Position numbers and translations under genes: made by a program
From: Oscillospiraceae bacterium
GTDB lineage: Bacteria > Bacillota > Clostridia > Saccharofermentanales > Saccharofermentanaceae
Assembly (NCBI GenBank): GCA_900176545.1
Contig: FWXP01000002.1
Span: 310,001-374,000, forward strand
Direction: 5' to 3'
Length of the DNA stretch: 64,000 bases
Shown here: piece after piece, positions 19,154 through 28,393 of the stretch
Layout: the number at the start of each line of letters is the position of its first letter
Numbering within the stretch: position 1 is the stretch's first letter
The notes under the pieces: generated by a model
Databases searched by the model: none
What the model was told of the DNA's origin: nothing
The model's input: only the letters and a program-made list of their open reading frames with translations

Positions 19154-20616
19154 GCTCCATTTCAAAAAAGGGAAATGATCAAACTAGGCTAAAAAAAAAC
19201 ATAGCGTTAAGCACTGCATACCAAGTGCTGGCAGTTCTGATACCTTTTATCACCGCTCCTTATGTTTCAAGGATTCTAGGTGTTAATAATATTGGAATAT
19301 ATAGCTATACGAATTCTCATGTGCAGTTTTTTATGCTGTTTGGAGCGCTCGGAACTTTATCTTATGGTAGTAGAGAAATATCTAGAAATAGGGAAGATAA
19401 GTTCAAACGAAGTCAGTTATTTTGGGAAATAGCTATTTTGACTGTAATAACATCTCTAATAGTTATAGGTGTATGGCTTGCTTGGATATGTTTTCATCCG
19501 GATTCTAGATTGTTGTATCTAATTTGGACAATCTCGCTTTTGGGAACCCTCTTTGATATTTCATGGCTGTATTCAGGCTTAGAACAGTTTCGACATACGG
19601 TAACGCAGAATGTGATTTTTAAACTGCTTGGAATGTTGGCGACTTTTATATTTGTAAATTCCGCAGATGATTTATGGATTTATGTGCTCATCATTGCCGC
19701 GACGCAGATGCTTGCAAATCTAAGCATGTGGGTTTATCTTCCCAAGTATGTGATTGCAATACCCATAAAGCAATTACACATTCTTCCCCATTTTAAAGAA
19801 ACACTAGTTTACTTTATCCCTACTATAGCTGTTTCCATATATACGATTTTGGACAAAGTACTTATTGGGGCAATTACTCATGATAATTGTGAAAATGGAA
19901 ATTATGAGCAAGCCACAAAGATAATAACTATTGCCAAATCTATGGCGTTTGTAGGAGTTAATTTAGTATTACAGTCCAGGATCTCATACCTGTTTGTCCT
20001 TGAAAATTACGAGGAAATCAAAAAACAAATACACAAATCCATTGATTATATGGTGTTCATTAGTGTTGGGATTATGTTTGGCATTATTGGAATAGCTAAT
20101 CGCTTTGTTCCGTTATATTATGGTGCCGGATATGAAAAAACTAGCACTTTGTTGATGGTGATGGCTCCGATAGTATTAATTGTTAGCATTAGTAACTGTT
20201 TGGGATCACAGTACTATAATCCGGCGGGCTTGCGTTCCAAGAGTGCGAAATACATAATAATTGGTTCGATGGTCAATCTTGTTTTAAATCTGCTATTTAT
20301 TCCTAGATATAAAAGTGTGGGAGCAGTAATAGCATCAATAATTGCAGAAGTTTTAATTACATCTTTGTATATGATCAATGTTAATGGTTATTATTCTTTT
20401 AAAGAACTCTCTAAAGTGCTATGGAAGAAGTTGATAGCAGGTGTAATAATGATGTGTGCTGTGTTCTATTTAGGTGAATTAATACAGAGTGGGATAGTAT
20501 CAGTTGTAGTACAGGTTACGGTTGGTGTGGCAGTTTACAGTTTAATTTTGATTTTGCTTAAAGATTCGTTTGTTACAGACTTTGTGTTAAGGAAGAGTAA
20601 GTTACTAGATAAATAG
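19150..20616 (+). CDS. Wzx-type oligosaccharide flippase (copy 2)
   Basis: 488 residues, about 12-14 helices. The opening LKKNIALSTAYQVLAVLIPF followed by ITAPYVSRILGVNNIG is the polysaccharide flippase signature; SYGSREISRNR in the first cytoplasmic loop is also common to the family. Translation is coupled to licD by ATGA. It clearly differs from the module A flippase, so the two probably serve different repeat units, or one is a replacement. Confidence 0.9.
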   Translation: MSSISKKGNDQTRLKKNIALSTAYQVLAVLIPFITAPYVSRILGVNNIGIYSYTNSHVQFFMLFGALGTLSYGSREISRNREDKFKRSQLFWEIAILTVITSLIVIGVWLAWICFHPDSRLLYLIWTISLLGTLFDISWLYSGLEQFRHTVTQNVIFKLLGMLATFIFVNSADDLWIYVLIIAATQMLANLSMWVYLPKYVIAIPIKQLHILPHFKETLVYFIPTIAVSIYTILDKVLIGAITHDNCENGNYEQATKIITIAKSMAFVGVNLVLQSRISYLFVLENYEEIKKQIHKSIDYMVFISVGIMFGIIGIANRFVPLYYGAGYEKTSTLLMVMAPIVLIVSISNCLGSQYYNPAGLRSKSAKYIIIGSMVNLVLNLLFIPRYKSVGAVIASIIAEVLITSLYMINVNGYYSFKELSKVLWKKLIAGVIMMCAVFYLGELIQSGIVSVVVQVTVGVAVYSLILILLKDSFVTDFVLRKSKLLDK

Positions 20617-20731
20617 TGAACTGTATGGATTGGAAGTTGTCTGTAATGTAGTGTATTATTTTAAGGTGTTTCGAGAAATGTAACGCCGAAGTCGTGAACA
20701 TGTTAGGTTAAGTGGATTTAATGAGGTAAAT

Positions 20732-21907
20732 ATGAAAAAATTGCTAGTATTAGGCGGCTCGATAGCTCAGATTCCGTTTATAAAGACGGCTAAAAATCTT
20801 AGTTGCATTGTCGCGATAGTTGACTACAACAAAGAAGCACCCGCAATAGAGTATGCTGATCAGTATTTTGAATGTAGTTTGTTGGATCTTTCAAATTTGA
20901 GGGCAATAGCAAACGATTTTAAACCAGATGGAATTACATGTGGAGCAAGTGATGTTGGTGTAGAAAACTGTGCCATTCTATGTTCTGAATTTGGGCTTCC
21001 GGGGCTTAGCATCGATGTAGCTAGAAGAGTTAGAGATAAGGGAATTATGATTGAGGCTTTTTCAAGATATGGAGTTCCGCATCCCAAGTATCAGGTGGTT
21101 TCCTCAATAGAAGAGCCGATTGACATACCATTTCCTGTTATAACTAAACCCGTAGACAAATCAGGAAGTAGAGGTATTAATGTCGCCGAGAATCCTAGTG
21201 AATTACAAGCGGCTTTGGCTGATAGTTTTAGTGTTGATGGAACTGAAGAGGTAATAGTTGAGGAGTATATGGATGGTCCTGAAGTAAGTGTGGAAATACT
21301 TGTTCAGAACGGGATACCTCATGTATTGCAAGTAACAGATAAAATGACAACTGGAGCTCCACATTTCATTGAAATTGGTCATTCGCAACCTTCTCAATTG
21401 CCTAGTGACGCTGTTGATCGTATTAGAAGAGTTGCATACGATGCTGTTAAGGCCGTAGGGATGACAGATGGATGTTGCCATGCTGAAATTAAACTTACAG
21501 ATGACGGCCCCAAAATGATCGAAATTGCAGGACGCCAAGGTGGTGACTTTATCACAACTGTTCTTCTTCCCATTTCAACCGGCATAAATATGTCAGAATA
21601 CGAGATAATGCGTTCCTTGGGGACTCCCATTCCTTTTACGGAAAAGAATGGCGTATTTAGAAGCGTTGCCGTGCGCTTTATTGAAGCAAAACCAGGTATG
21701 TTAAAAAGTATATCTCTAGATTATCAGGCTGAAGCTATGATTGGAATAGAGGAATTGCAATTCGTATGTAAAGCCGGGGTTAAATATGGGGATGCTCAGA
21801 ATAACAATGATCGTTTTGGATATGTTATTGCAACTGGTAAGACTCCTCAAATTGCAATTGATAGGTGTAATAAAGTTATAGGTCAAATAGATATCGAGAT
21901 GAAATGA
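20732..21907 (+). CDS. ATP-grasp carboxylate-amine ligase (copy 2)
   Basis: 391 residues and collinear with the ligase at 13153: VLGGSIAQIPFIKTAK at the N terminus, TKPVDKSGSRGI in the nucleotide-binding lobe, VEEYMDGPEVSVE, CHAEIKL and the metal-binding EIAGRQGGDF. Identity to copy 1 is partial, so this looks like an old duplication with altered specificity. A 115-bp gap precedes it, in which I see no convincing promoter. Its stop overlaps the start of an acetyltransferase (ATGA), which pairs an ATP-dependent ligase with an acyl transferase. Confidence 0.87.
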   Translation: MKKLLVLGGSIAQIPFIKTAKNLSCIVAIVDYNKEAPAIEYADQYFECSLLDLSNLRAIANDFKPDGITCGASDVGVENCAILCSEFGLPGLSIDVARRVRDKGIMIEAFSRYGVPHPKYQVVSSIEEPIDIPFPVITKPVDKSGSRGINVAENPSELQAALADSFSVDGTEEVIVEEYMDGPEVSVEILVQNGIPHVLQVTDKMTTGAPHFIEIGHSQPSQLPSDAVDRIRRVAYDAVKAVGMTDGCCHAEIKLTDDGPKMIEIAGRQGGDFITTVLLPISTGINMSEYEIMRSLGTPIPFTEKNGVFRSVAVRFIEAKPGMLKSISLDYQAEAMIGIEELQFVCKAGVKYGDAQNNNDRFGYVIATGKTPQIAIDRCNKVIGQIDIEMK

Positions 21908-22527
21908 CTATGAATGTTGACTATTGTAAAGATGTGTTGAAGCGATATAAGGAAGAAGGAATTTGTATTGAGTTAAAACAAGGTTCTTTGGTTCCTATTA
22001 CTTATGATTTTGAAGATAGCATGCCTGAGTGTGCGGCGCTACTTAGCAAATGGAGAATAGAGAATCCTTCGCTTTCGCCGGCTGAGTTTGTTGTTACTGA
22101 AAAAAGAACAACTGCTTGGATCGAAAAGGCAATTCTAAATAACCCAAATAGAATTCTTTTTATGATCAAGGATGATAATCAAAGATATGTTGGACATATT
22201 GGAATTTCAAATATTGATCCCACAAAAGGAAAAGCAAGATTGGATTCAGTTATGAGGGGTGAAACAACAACTTGTAAGACCATAATGCGCGATAGTATAG
22301 AGACATTAGTGCATTGGTGCTCGACCAATTTTGGTGTGACTAGGATTGATCTTGTTGTATTATCTGATAACGAGCGCGCTATAAGATTGTATCGAAATTG
22401 TGGTTTTGTTTCAGATGGGATACTGCCATTAAAGAAAATACAAGAAAATGGCGAGATTAATTGGATTGAAGACGCGACAATTAAAAAACCGGAAAAATCC
22501 TATTTGCATATGGAATACATACTATAA
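21904..22527 (+). CDS. GNAT family N-acetyltransferase
   Basis: 207 residues. The central region YVGHIGISNID and the later RIDLVVLSDNERAIRLYRNCGF (an N-x-x-A-x-x-L/Y-Y-x-x-x-G-F type motif in parts) mark a RimJ/RimL-like GNAT fold. The acetyl-CoA loop itself is weak, with ETTTCKTIMRD in its place, so donor use is not certain. It is coupled to the second ATP-grasp ligase and precedes pepM by 22 bp. It probably acylates a sugar amine or an amino-acid substituent in the glycan. Confidence 0.78.
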   Translation: MTMNVDYCKDVLKRYKEEGICIELKQGSLVPITYDFEDSMPECAALLSKWRIENPSLSPAEFVVTEKRTTAWIEKAILNNPNRILFMIKDDNQRYVGHIGISNIDPTKGKARLDSVMRGETTTCKTIMRDSIETLVHWCSTNFGVTRIDLVVLSDNERAIRLYRNCGFVSDGILPLKKIQENGEINWIEDATIKKPEKSYLHMEYIL

Positions 22528-22549
22528 CTCAAATGTTTGGAGATCTAAT

Positions 22550-23845
22550 ATGAAGACTGTTTACACTTGCTTTTGTACCGACGTTATCCACGACGGTCAC
22601 CTCAATATCTTAAATGAGGCGAGGAAGCTCGGTTCTGTAACGATCGGTGCTCTTTCCGATAAGACACTTATCCGCTATAACAAGTTCCCGACACTTTCCC
22701 AAGACGAGCGAGTAAAGCTCTATGAGAGCCTTGAGGGAGTAGAGAAGGTAGTCATCCAGGACGATATGCTCTACGATGACATTATCCCCACTCTCAAGCC
22801 CGACTACGTCGTTCACGGTGATAACTGGACAGCGGGCCCCGAGTCGGCTATCAGGGCACATGTAGCCGAGCTCGTTGCCTCATACGGCGGTGAGATCGTA
22901 GATGTTCCTTATACATACAGCGAGACGGTTAAGAAGATCGATATGCAGCTGAGAGAAAAGCTCGCTATGCCCGAGTACAGAAGAAAGAGACTTCGCCAGC
23001 TCCTCGAGATGGTACCTGTCGTAAAGACGATGGAGGCACATAGTGGACTTACGGGTCTCATCGTGGAGAAGACGGTAGTTGAGAACGAAGGGAGGCTCGA
23101 TCAGTTCGATGCCATGTGGATAAGTTCCCTTTGCGACTCTACTGCTAAGGGTAAGCCTGATATTGAGCTTGTTGATATGACATCCAGGTTTAGGACTATT
23201 GAGGATATCACGGAAGTTACGACAAAGCCCATTATATTTGATGGTGATACGGGTGGACTTACCGAGCACTTCGTTTATACTGTCCGTTCTTTGGAAAGAC
23301 TCGGAGTATCCGCAGTCATAATCGAGGATAAGAAGGGGCTTAAGAAGAATTCGCTCTTCGGGACAGAAGTAGAGCAGACGCAAGCTACCATCGAAGAGAT
23401 GAGTGCCAAGATCGCAGCGGGCAAGAAGGCACAGCTTACGGATGACTTCATGATAATCGCACGTATCGAGAGCCTTATCCTCGAGAAGGGGATGGAAGAT
23501 GCACTTGAGAGAGCTTTCGCCTTCGTAAAGGCAGGCGCAGATGGTATCATGATCCACTCACGTAAGAAGGATCCTGCAGAAATCTGCGAGTTTTGCGATA
23601 AGTTCAGGGCTCAGGATAAGAAGACTCCTATCGTAGTAGTTCCTTCGAGCTTTAATACGATCACTGAGGACGAGCTCGCTTCACATGGCGTAAATATTGT
23701 TATCTATGCTAATCAGCTCACAAGATCTGCCTTCCCGGCTATGAAGCAGACCGCAGAAGATATACTTCGCTACCACAGAGCCAAGGAAGTCGACGACCGC
23801 CTTATGTCCATTAAGCAGATCATCACGCTGATCGACGAGATCTAA
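22550..23845 (+). CDS. pepM: Phosphoenolpyruvate phosphomutase fused to N-terminal cytidylyltransferase-like domain
   Basis: 431 residues from ATG 22550 (GGAGATC seven bases upstream). Residues ~1-135 form a nucleotidyltransferase domain with the HxGH-type motif His14-Asp-Gly-His17. Residues ~155-431 form an isocitrate-lyase-superfamily barrel with DGDTGG (231-236) and the PEP mutase signature Glu-Asp-Lys (259-261)...Lys-Asn-Ser (266-268). PepM converts PEP to phosphonopyruvate, the first C-P bond-forming step of nearly all phosphonate pathways. Codon use is rich in C/G-ending codons, unlike the AT-rich genes on both sides, so the gene seems to have a different origin. The partner enzymes lie at 36-39 kb, where a remnant of another pepM is found. 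Confidence 0.93.
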   Translation: MKTVYTCFCTDVIHDGHLNILNEARKLGSVTIGALSDKTLIRYNKFPTLSQDERVKLYESLEGVEKVVIQDDMLYDDIIPTLKPDYVVHGDNWTAGPESAIRAHVAELVASYGGEIVDVPYTYSETVKKIDMQLREKLAMPEYRRKRLRQLLEMVPVVKTMEAHSGLTGLIVEKTVVENEGRLDQFDAMWISSLCDSTAKGKPDIELVDMTSRFRTIEDITEVTTKPIIFDGDTGGLTEHFVYTVRSLERLGVSAVIIEDKKGLKKNSLFGTEVEQTQATIEEMSAKIAAGKKAQLTDDFMIIARIESLILEKGMEDALERAFAFVKAGADGIMIHSRKKDPAEICEFCDKFRAQDKKTPIVVVPSSFNTITEDELASHGVNIVIYANQLTRSAFPAMKQTAEDILRYHRAKEVDDRLMSIKQIITLIDEI

Positions 23846-23872
23846 ATTTACGAGTCAAATTAGGAGTGTTTC

Positions 23873-25690
23873 ATGCCCAAACAAAACAGATTAAGCATAA
23901 TTGCTGATAATATCGAATGGGTATTATTACATGTCTGTGCGCTATTTGTTGTTTTTATGAATGGTGGCATGTGGGGCTGTGATCCAACTATTAACAGAAA
24001 TCTTTGGGAGTTTTATGATGAGTTTCGTATTGTCTTAATCCTCAGCTTATTGGGGTTGTTGTGTATACATCGTTCATTTAGCCTTAGTAAATCTTCGGTC
24101 AGGCTGATCCTTTTTATTACGATTGGGTTGTCTTTTTATTTTGTTTTTCAGCCGTCAGTAGCGAATAAAAATATATATCGAGATTACTTTGCAATTACGT
24201 TGTTATTGTTAATATTTGCGATGAGTGTCATTAAAGAAAAACAGCGAATCTGGGTTGCATTTAGTAATGTGGTTTTGGTATTAGCAGTATTTTCTTTGTT
24301 GTTTTATATTGGTGGAACGTTACTGCGTGTATTTTCGCCTTTAAATGCGATAGAGCGTGTGTGGGGAACATGGGATCCTGATCCAATATCGAATTACTAT
24401 TATCTGTATTATGAAGCTCAGGTAACACACTATTCCGGATTCGATTTGTGGAGAAACTGCGGAATCTTTGCAGAAGCTCCCATGTTTAATGCTGTTTTGT
24501 GTGCAGCATTAGCTTCGGAAGTTTTCCTGTTCAAGCGACGTTCATTCCGTAAAACGATTATTATTTTGTTAACCGTTGCAATTGTATCAACATTTTCAAC
24601 TACCGGGTTACTGTTTATTGTTTGTTTGTTTGTTCTGTATGTGTTGCAACTGAATAGAGTTTCGAGTTTCATTAAGCGACACAAGTGGATTGCAGCTTGT
24701 TTCATAGTCGTTTTAGGAGCTATTAGTGCTTGTATTGTATACTTGAAACTTCAAACCTCACAGGGATTCGGCTCTGTAGTTGTAAGAATGGATCATGCCA
24801 AGACTTGTTTGGAGTTATGGAGTGAGCATGTCTTCTTAGGGTTAGGTTGGCTTGAAACTGAGAATTTCATGGGGAATGCGGCTTTCCCTCAAGGGCTAAG
24901 TGTTGGTTTGCCGTATTTGCTGTATTGTGGTGGACTAGTTCTTTTGGGTATAGTTGCTATTCCTGTTGCTGCAAGTGTATTTACTGCATACAAGTCTAAA
25001 AACTATAAGTTACTTAGCTTCAACTTATTGTTTATCCTGATGTACTTTTTTGCGGCTATAAGCCAATATCCGTTGTTACAGTTGTTTGTTGCCTATAATT
25101 CGGTTTGTGCTCTCGATACAGAGTGTGCCGGTATATTCAAGAGAAACCCAATTGTAAAGCATACGAATCTCAAGAACTCACTGATTCGAAAGGCTTTTAC
25201 GGTTGTTGCAGTTATTGTAGTATTAAGTTTATTGGGAATTGCTGCTAATAAACTGAAGGAAAATAATAGTATCCACAAAATATCTAAGGTTAAGTCCACT
25301 ACCGAAATTGACGATTCATGTATCTATGATATTAATGATTTGGAAATAGATTCGGATTATCGTTCGGATAACTGGCTTTTTATTAGAGGTTGGTTTATTC
25401 AGTATGGTGTTGATAATGACTCTCAAACAATGGCAATAGTATTAGTAGATCAAAATACTGGGGAATGCTATAGATTACCTACTAGAGTGCAGATGCGTCA
25501 CGATGTAACCAATGCTTTTCCGGATGGTACTGATTATGATAAATCCGGCTTTATTTTACATCTTCCCATGGATGACTTGTTTGCTGGCGATTACTATGAT
25601 TACGATCTGTATTTTGAGGTTCAGTGCGACGATCAGACAACATATTATGATCCACACATCAGTTTGACGCGGTTTTATGAGGAGGAATAA
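23873..25690 (+). CDS. Wzy-like membrane protein with C-terminal extracytoplasmic domain
   Basis: 605 residues. The first ~450 carry about eleven helices and the same loop motifs as the 16957 protein (ERVWGTWDPDP, YYYLYYEAQ, WRNCGIFAEAP). After a final helix near residue 440-460, a soluble domain of ~135 residues follows, starting near 470 with an acidic stretch and containing NWLFIRGWFIQYG, RHDV and a GFILHLPMDDLFAGDYYDYDLYFE pattern in short blocks. This resembles beta-rich domains attached to surface-glycan enzymes. It may be a polymerase or ligase with a glycan-binding tail. Good Shine-Dalgarno (TAGGAG) before the ATG. Confidence 0.7.
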   Translation: MPKQNRLSIIADNIEWVLLHVCALFVVFMNGGMWGCDPTINRNLWEFYDEFRIVLILSLLGLLCIHRSFSLSKSSVRLILFITIGLSFYFVFQPSVANKNIYRDYFAITLLLLIFAMSVIKEKQRIWVAFSNVVLVLAVFSLLFYIGGTLLRVFSPLNAIERVWGTWDPDPISNYYYLYYEAQVTHYSGFDLWRNCGIFAEAPMFNAVLCAALASEVFLFKRRSFRKTIIILLTVAIVSTFSTTGLLFIVCLFVLYVLQLNRVSSFIKRHKWIAACFIVVLGAISACIVYLKLQTSQGFGSVVVRMDHAKTCLELWSEHVFLGLGWLETENFMGNAAFPQGLSVGLPYLLYCGGLVLLGIVAIPVAASVFTAYKSKNYKLLSFNLLFILMYFFAAISQYPLLQLFVAYNSVCALDTECAGIFKRNPIVKHTNLKNSLIRKAFTVVAVIVVLSLLGIAANKLKENNSIHKISKVKSTTEIDDSCIYDINDLEIDSDYRSDNWLFIRGWFIQYGVDNDSQTMAIVLVDQNTGECYRLPTRVQMRHDVTNAFPDGTDYDKSGFILHLPMDDLFAGDYYDYDLYFEVQCDDQTTYYDPHISLTRFYEEE

Positions 25691-26016
25691 AAACAATAAT
25701 CCTTATATTTTCATTGATTCATGATTAAATAATTGATTGATCTTAGTTCCCCTTCTTCCTTGTTAAGTCTAATAATCTTCAAGGATGATAATAATAGGAG
25801 ATATTTAAAGTGAAGCTGATTACATCGAGAATGCCCAACGGCAACCGGAATACTGTTATTCTGCTGTGTGTGCCAGGTTATCGTCTCGATGCTCAAAGAA
25901 AAGTAGCATTTGTCCATTAAAGCATAAGGCCTTGCGGTCACGATTCCCATTGACAGTATAGTGCCCAAGATAATGTCTATTAGTGATACTGAATTCAGAA
26001 CATTCTATTATATTTC
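25691..26016. other. 326-bp intergenic stretch, no recognised gene
   Basis: The stretch between convergent genes is AT-rich at its left end and holds no clear hairpin terminator. A minus-strand frame of 85 codons (25711-25968) and a plus-strand frame of about 36 codons starting GTG near 25811, with GGAG upstream, can be read. Neither matches a family I know, and neither has persuasive codon use. A decayed gene is possible. Confidence 0.35.
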
Positions 26017-27150
26017 TTAAGCATTATCAGGGCACCCTATGTCTGTAAGGATCATCTTTAAGTTATTCATGGATTCTTCTCTGGATCTGAGAAGGAGAGC
26101 ATGCATTGCCTCCTGCATCCTGTTGTATTCTTCATCAGTCATGAGGCAGGCTCTTTGAATAGCATCATCCAAATGTCCGTTCTTGTAGATTATGCTGTTC
26201 TCAGAAGAGAAACCGTAGTAATTCGCGCAATTTTCTTCGATGATGCAGGGCTTGCTGAACCCCAAGGCCAGCTGCTTGCTACCGGTTGTCCTGCAAGTGC
26301 TGAATTCATAAAGATGGCTTTGTTTAAGGTTGAGCGCTATGAAGTCGCTCGAGTCAATAAGGTCGTACATCGTATCGAAGCTTACCTTGTTATATAGCTT
26401 CATGTTTTTCTTGAATGCGAGCATGAAGTGAGGATAGGGTTTTTTGTTAGTACTATATGACTTAACTATCTTAGAAATGATCGCCGCAATGATTCTTTTT
26501 ATCTGGGCGATGAATAATTCTTTCTTAGTCTTATATCCTACGAAGATAATAGTCGGCATTTTAGTTTTGTCTTTTACAATAGCGGCTGCCTTGCGAAGAT
26601 CGTTGTCATCGTTGCTGGTTCCGATAGTGATTATCGTTCTGTTGTTTTTATGTTTAGCAACTTCTTCGTTATCTTTGAAGAAGTTTGAATTGACCATAGG
26701 GAAGGAAAAGTCATCCTGTTTTACTGGAGATAAAGAAAAGATCCTACCTTCATTTAGAAGTTGAACGTCGGTCTCCTTGTTATCGTAATAAGAGGACAGC
26801 GAGTGATAGAATCCCAGAACTCCGTATCTGCTCTTAGCTATGTCCTTGATGTCATTGTATATACTATGTATCTTGCCGTCTTTACCGTAATCGAAGCTAT
26901 TGAGGACGACAAATTCGTATTCGCTCTTATTGGTGATATCTTTGATGGATTCGAGGATGGACTCCTTGTCATAAAAGGTGTAATTGATCTTGTTCTTGAG
27001 CTGACTCGCCTTGCAGAACTCATCTCCGTAATTATCGTGCTTTTGGACCAGACAATCGATTTCGTATCCTAATTGATTGAAGTAATAGCAAAGACCGGGG
27101 AGGGTCTCAAAATGATAGGGGTTGGGTTCGAAGATAAGTATTTTTCTCAT
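26017..27150 (-). CDS. Glycosyltransferase-like protein (probable GT-B fold)
   Basis: 377 residues, minus strand, with AGGA seven bases before its ATG. The N-terminal ILIFEPNPYHFETLPGLCYYFNQLGYEI is the first beta-alpha unit of a GT-B-like fold, and TIITIGTSN plus a late Glu-containing segment (KPCIIEENCANYYGF) fit the donor half. The exact family is not clear and key donor motifs are weak, so another nucleotide-binding role is possible. It stands alone on the minus strand between module B and the rhamnose operon and is probably a late-added part of the glycan locus. Confidence 0.6.
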   Translation of the reverse strand: MRKILIFEPNPYHFETLPGLCYYFNQLGYEIDCLVQKHDNYGDEFCKASQLKNKINYTFYDKESILESIKDITNKSEYEFVVLNSFDYGKDGKIHSIYNDIKDIAKSRYGVLGFYHSLSSYYDNKETDVQLLNEGRIFSLSPVKQDDFSFPMVNSNFFKDNEEVAKHKNNRTIITIGTSNDDNDLRKAAAIVKDKTKMPTIIFVGYKTKKELFIAQIKRIIAAIISKIVKSYSTNKKPYPHFMLAFKKNMKLYNKVSFDTMYDLIDSSDFIALNLKQSHLYEFSTCRTTGSKQLALGFSKPCIIEENCANYYGFSSENSIIYKNGHLDDAIQRACLMTDEEYNRMQEAMHALLLRSREESMNNLKMILTDIGCPDNA

Positions 27151-27257
27151 GTCGGATCCTTTCGTATATAGCCATCGGAGTGATTATAACTCTAATCGGT
27201 ATAGATGACTAATTTTGGGGTACATACACTATTACAACAATGGTAGAATCTTAAAAA

Positions 27258-27292
27258 ATGGATGCCTCCTGCTGATTACAGGAAGTATCCAT
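27258..27292 (-). terminator. Hairpin with T-run, reading leftward
   Basis: Imperfect 14-bp inverted repeat (27258-27271 with 27279-27292, about 12 pairs, 7-nt loop). Read on the minus strand it is followed by TTTTTT at 27253-27258, the form of a factor-independent terminator. It lies upstream of the 26017-27150 gene, so it would stop or attenuate leftward transcription entering from the rfb side. A 326-bp gap (27151-27476) contains this element, a 75-codon open frame of no recognised family, and the rfbA leader. Confidence 0.5.
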
Positions 27293-27415
27293 CTCAATCA
27301 TCAATGTGTCCCGGATTTGGGTGCATATCACTTCAGGAAGTATAGTGAGGACTTGTTCGTAGATCTGCGAGAATATTACGCGGAAATACCATTGCTTTTC
27401 CCTCAAATATACACG

Positions 27416-27443
27416 TTTCTTTTCGCACGCGTTTTTATATAAT
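27416..27443 (+). promoter_or_regulatory. Likely promoter of the rfb operon
   Basis: A perfect TATAAT at 27438-27443 within an AT-rich stretch; the matching -35 (TTTCTT at 27416-27421, 16-bp spacer) is weak. It is followed by TAGGAGG six bases before the rfbA ATG. Confidence 0.45.
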
Positions 27444-27476
27444 ATATAGTGTATTTTTGTGCGTTAGGAGGCATCC

Positions 27477-28373
27477 ATGAAGGGCATTATCTTAGCAGGC
27501 GGTTCGGGCACCAGGCTTTATCCGCTGACCATGGTAACTAGTAAGCAGCTTCTTCCGGTTTACGATAAGCCGATGATCTATTATCCCCTGTCTGTTCTTA
27601 TGAATGCAGGGATAAGAGATATCCTTATCATCTCTACACCGACTGATCTTCCTAGATTTGAGGAGCTCTTTGGAGACGGGTCTCAGTTTGGTATATCTTT
27701 GTCTTATGCTATTCAACCTTCTCCTGATGGACTTGCTCAGGCCTTTATTATTGGTGCTGACTTTATCGGGACAGATACTGTCGCTATGGTTCTTGGAGAT
27801 AATATATTCTCCGGACACGGATTGAAGAAGAGATTAAAAGCTGCTGTAACTAATGCAGAATCCGGAGCAGGAGCAACCGTATTCGGATACTATGTAGATG
27901 ATCCCGAGAGATTTGGTATTGTTGAGTTCGATGCTTCAGGTCACGCGGTGTCTATCGAAGAGAAGCCTGCTGTCCCTAAGAGTAATTATTGTGTTACGGG
28001 ACTTTACTTCTATGACAATAAGGTAGTTGAATATGCTCGCGAACTGAAGCCTTCTGCTCGTGGTGAGCTTGAGATCACGGATCTTAATCGTATCTATCTG
28101 GAGGCAGGTAGATTGAATGTAGAACTCTTAGGGCAGGGATTTACTTGGCTTGATACAGGAACACATGCTTCTTTGGTTGAAGCTACCAACTTCGTTAAGA
28201 CTATCGAGGAGCATCAGCACAGAAAGATAGCTTGTCTTGAGGAAATCGCTTATTTGAACGGTTGGATAACTGCTGATGATGTCATGAAGGTATATGAAGT
28301 TCTGAAGAAGAATCAGTATGGTCAGTACCTGAAGGATGTCCTGGACGGTAAGTATCTGGATGTATTGCATTAA
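27477..28373 (+). CDS. rfbA: Glucose-1-phosphate thymidylyltransferase RfbA
   Basis: 298 residues, normal length for RfbA/Rml[12 protein letters not shown] with the catalytic Arg, then [16 protein letters not shown], binds dTTP and sugar phosphate; VLGDNIF and VEEKP-like [11 protein letters not shown] are further conserved blocks, and [11 protein letters not shown] closes the active site. It makes dTDP-glucose from dTTP and glucose-1-phosphate, the first step to dTDP-L-rhamnose and to the dTDP-keto sugar that the DegT enzyme at 9949 could use. It heads a tight rfbA-B-D-C operon. Confidence 0.97.
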   Translation: MKGIILAGGSGTRLYPLTMVTSKQLLPVYDKPMIYYPLSVLMNAGIRDILIISTPTDLPRFEELFGDGSQFGISLSYAIQPSPDGLAQAFIIGADFIGTDTVAMVLGDNIFSGHGLKKRLKAAVTNAESGAGATVFGYYVDDPERFGIVEFDASGHAVSIEEKPAVPKSNYCVTGLYFYDNKVVEYARELKPSARGELEITDLNRIYLEAGRLNVELLGQGFTWLDTGTHASLVEATNFVKTIEEHQHRKIACLEEIAYLNGWITADDVMKVYEVLKKNQYGQYLKDVLDGKYLDVLH

Positions 28374-28393
28374 TATTTGGAGAGTATAGAGAA

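Noticed and set aside
25711-25968. 85-codon minus-strand frame
   Set aside because: Not recognisable and without a convincing ribosome site; noted only as a possible decayed gene.
27215-27442. 75-codon open frame before rfbA
   Set aside because: No family resemblance, no Shine-Dalgarno at its start, and it overlaps the hairpin and rfbA promoter region.
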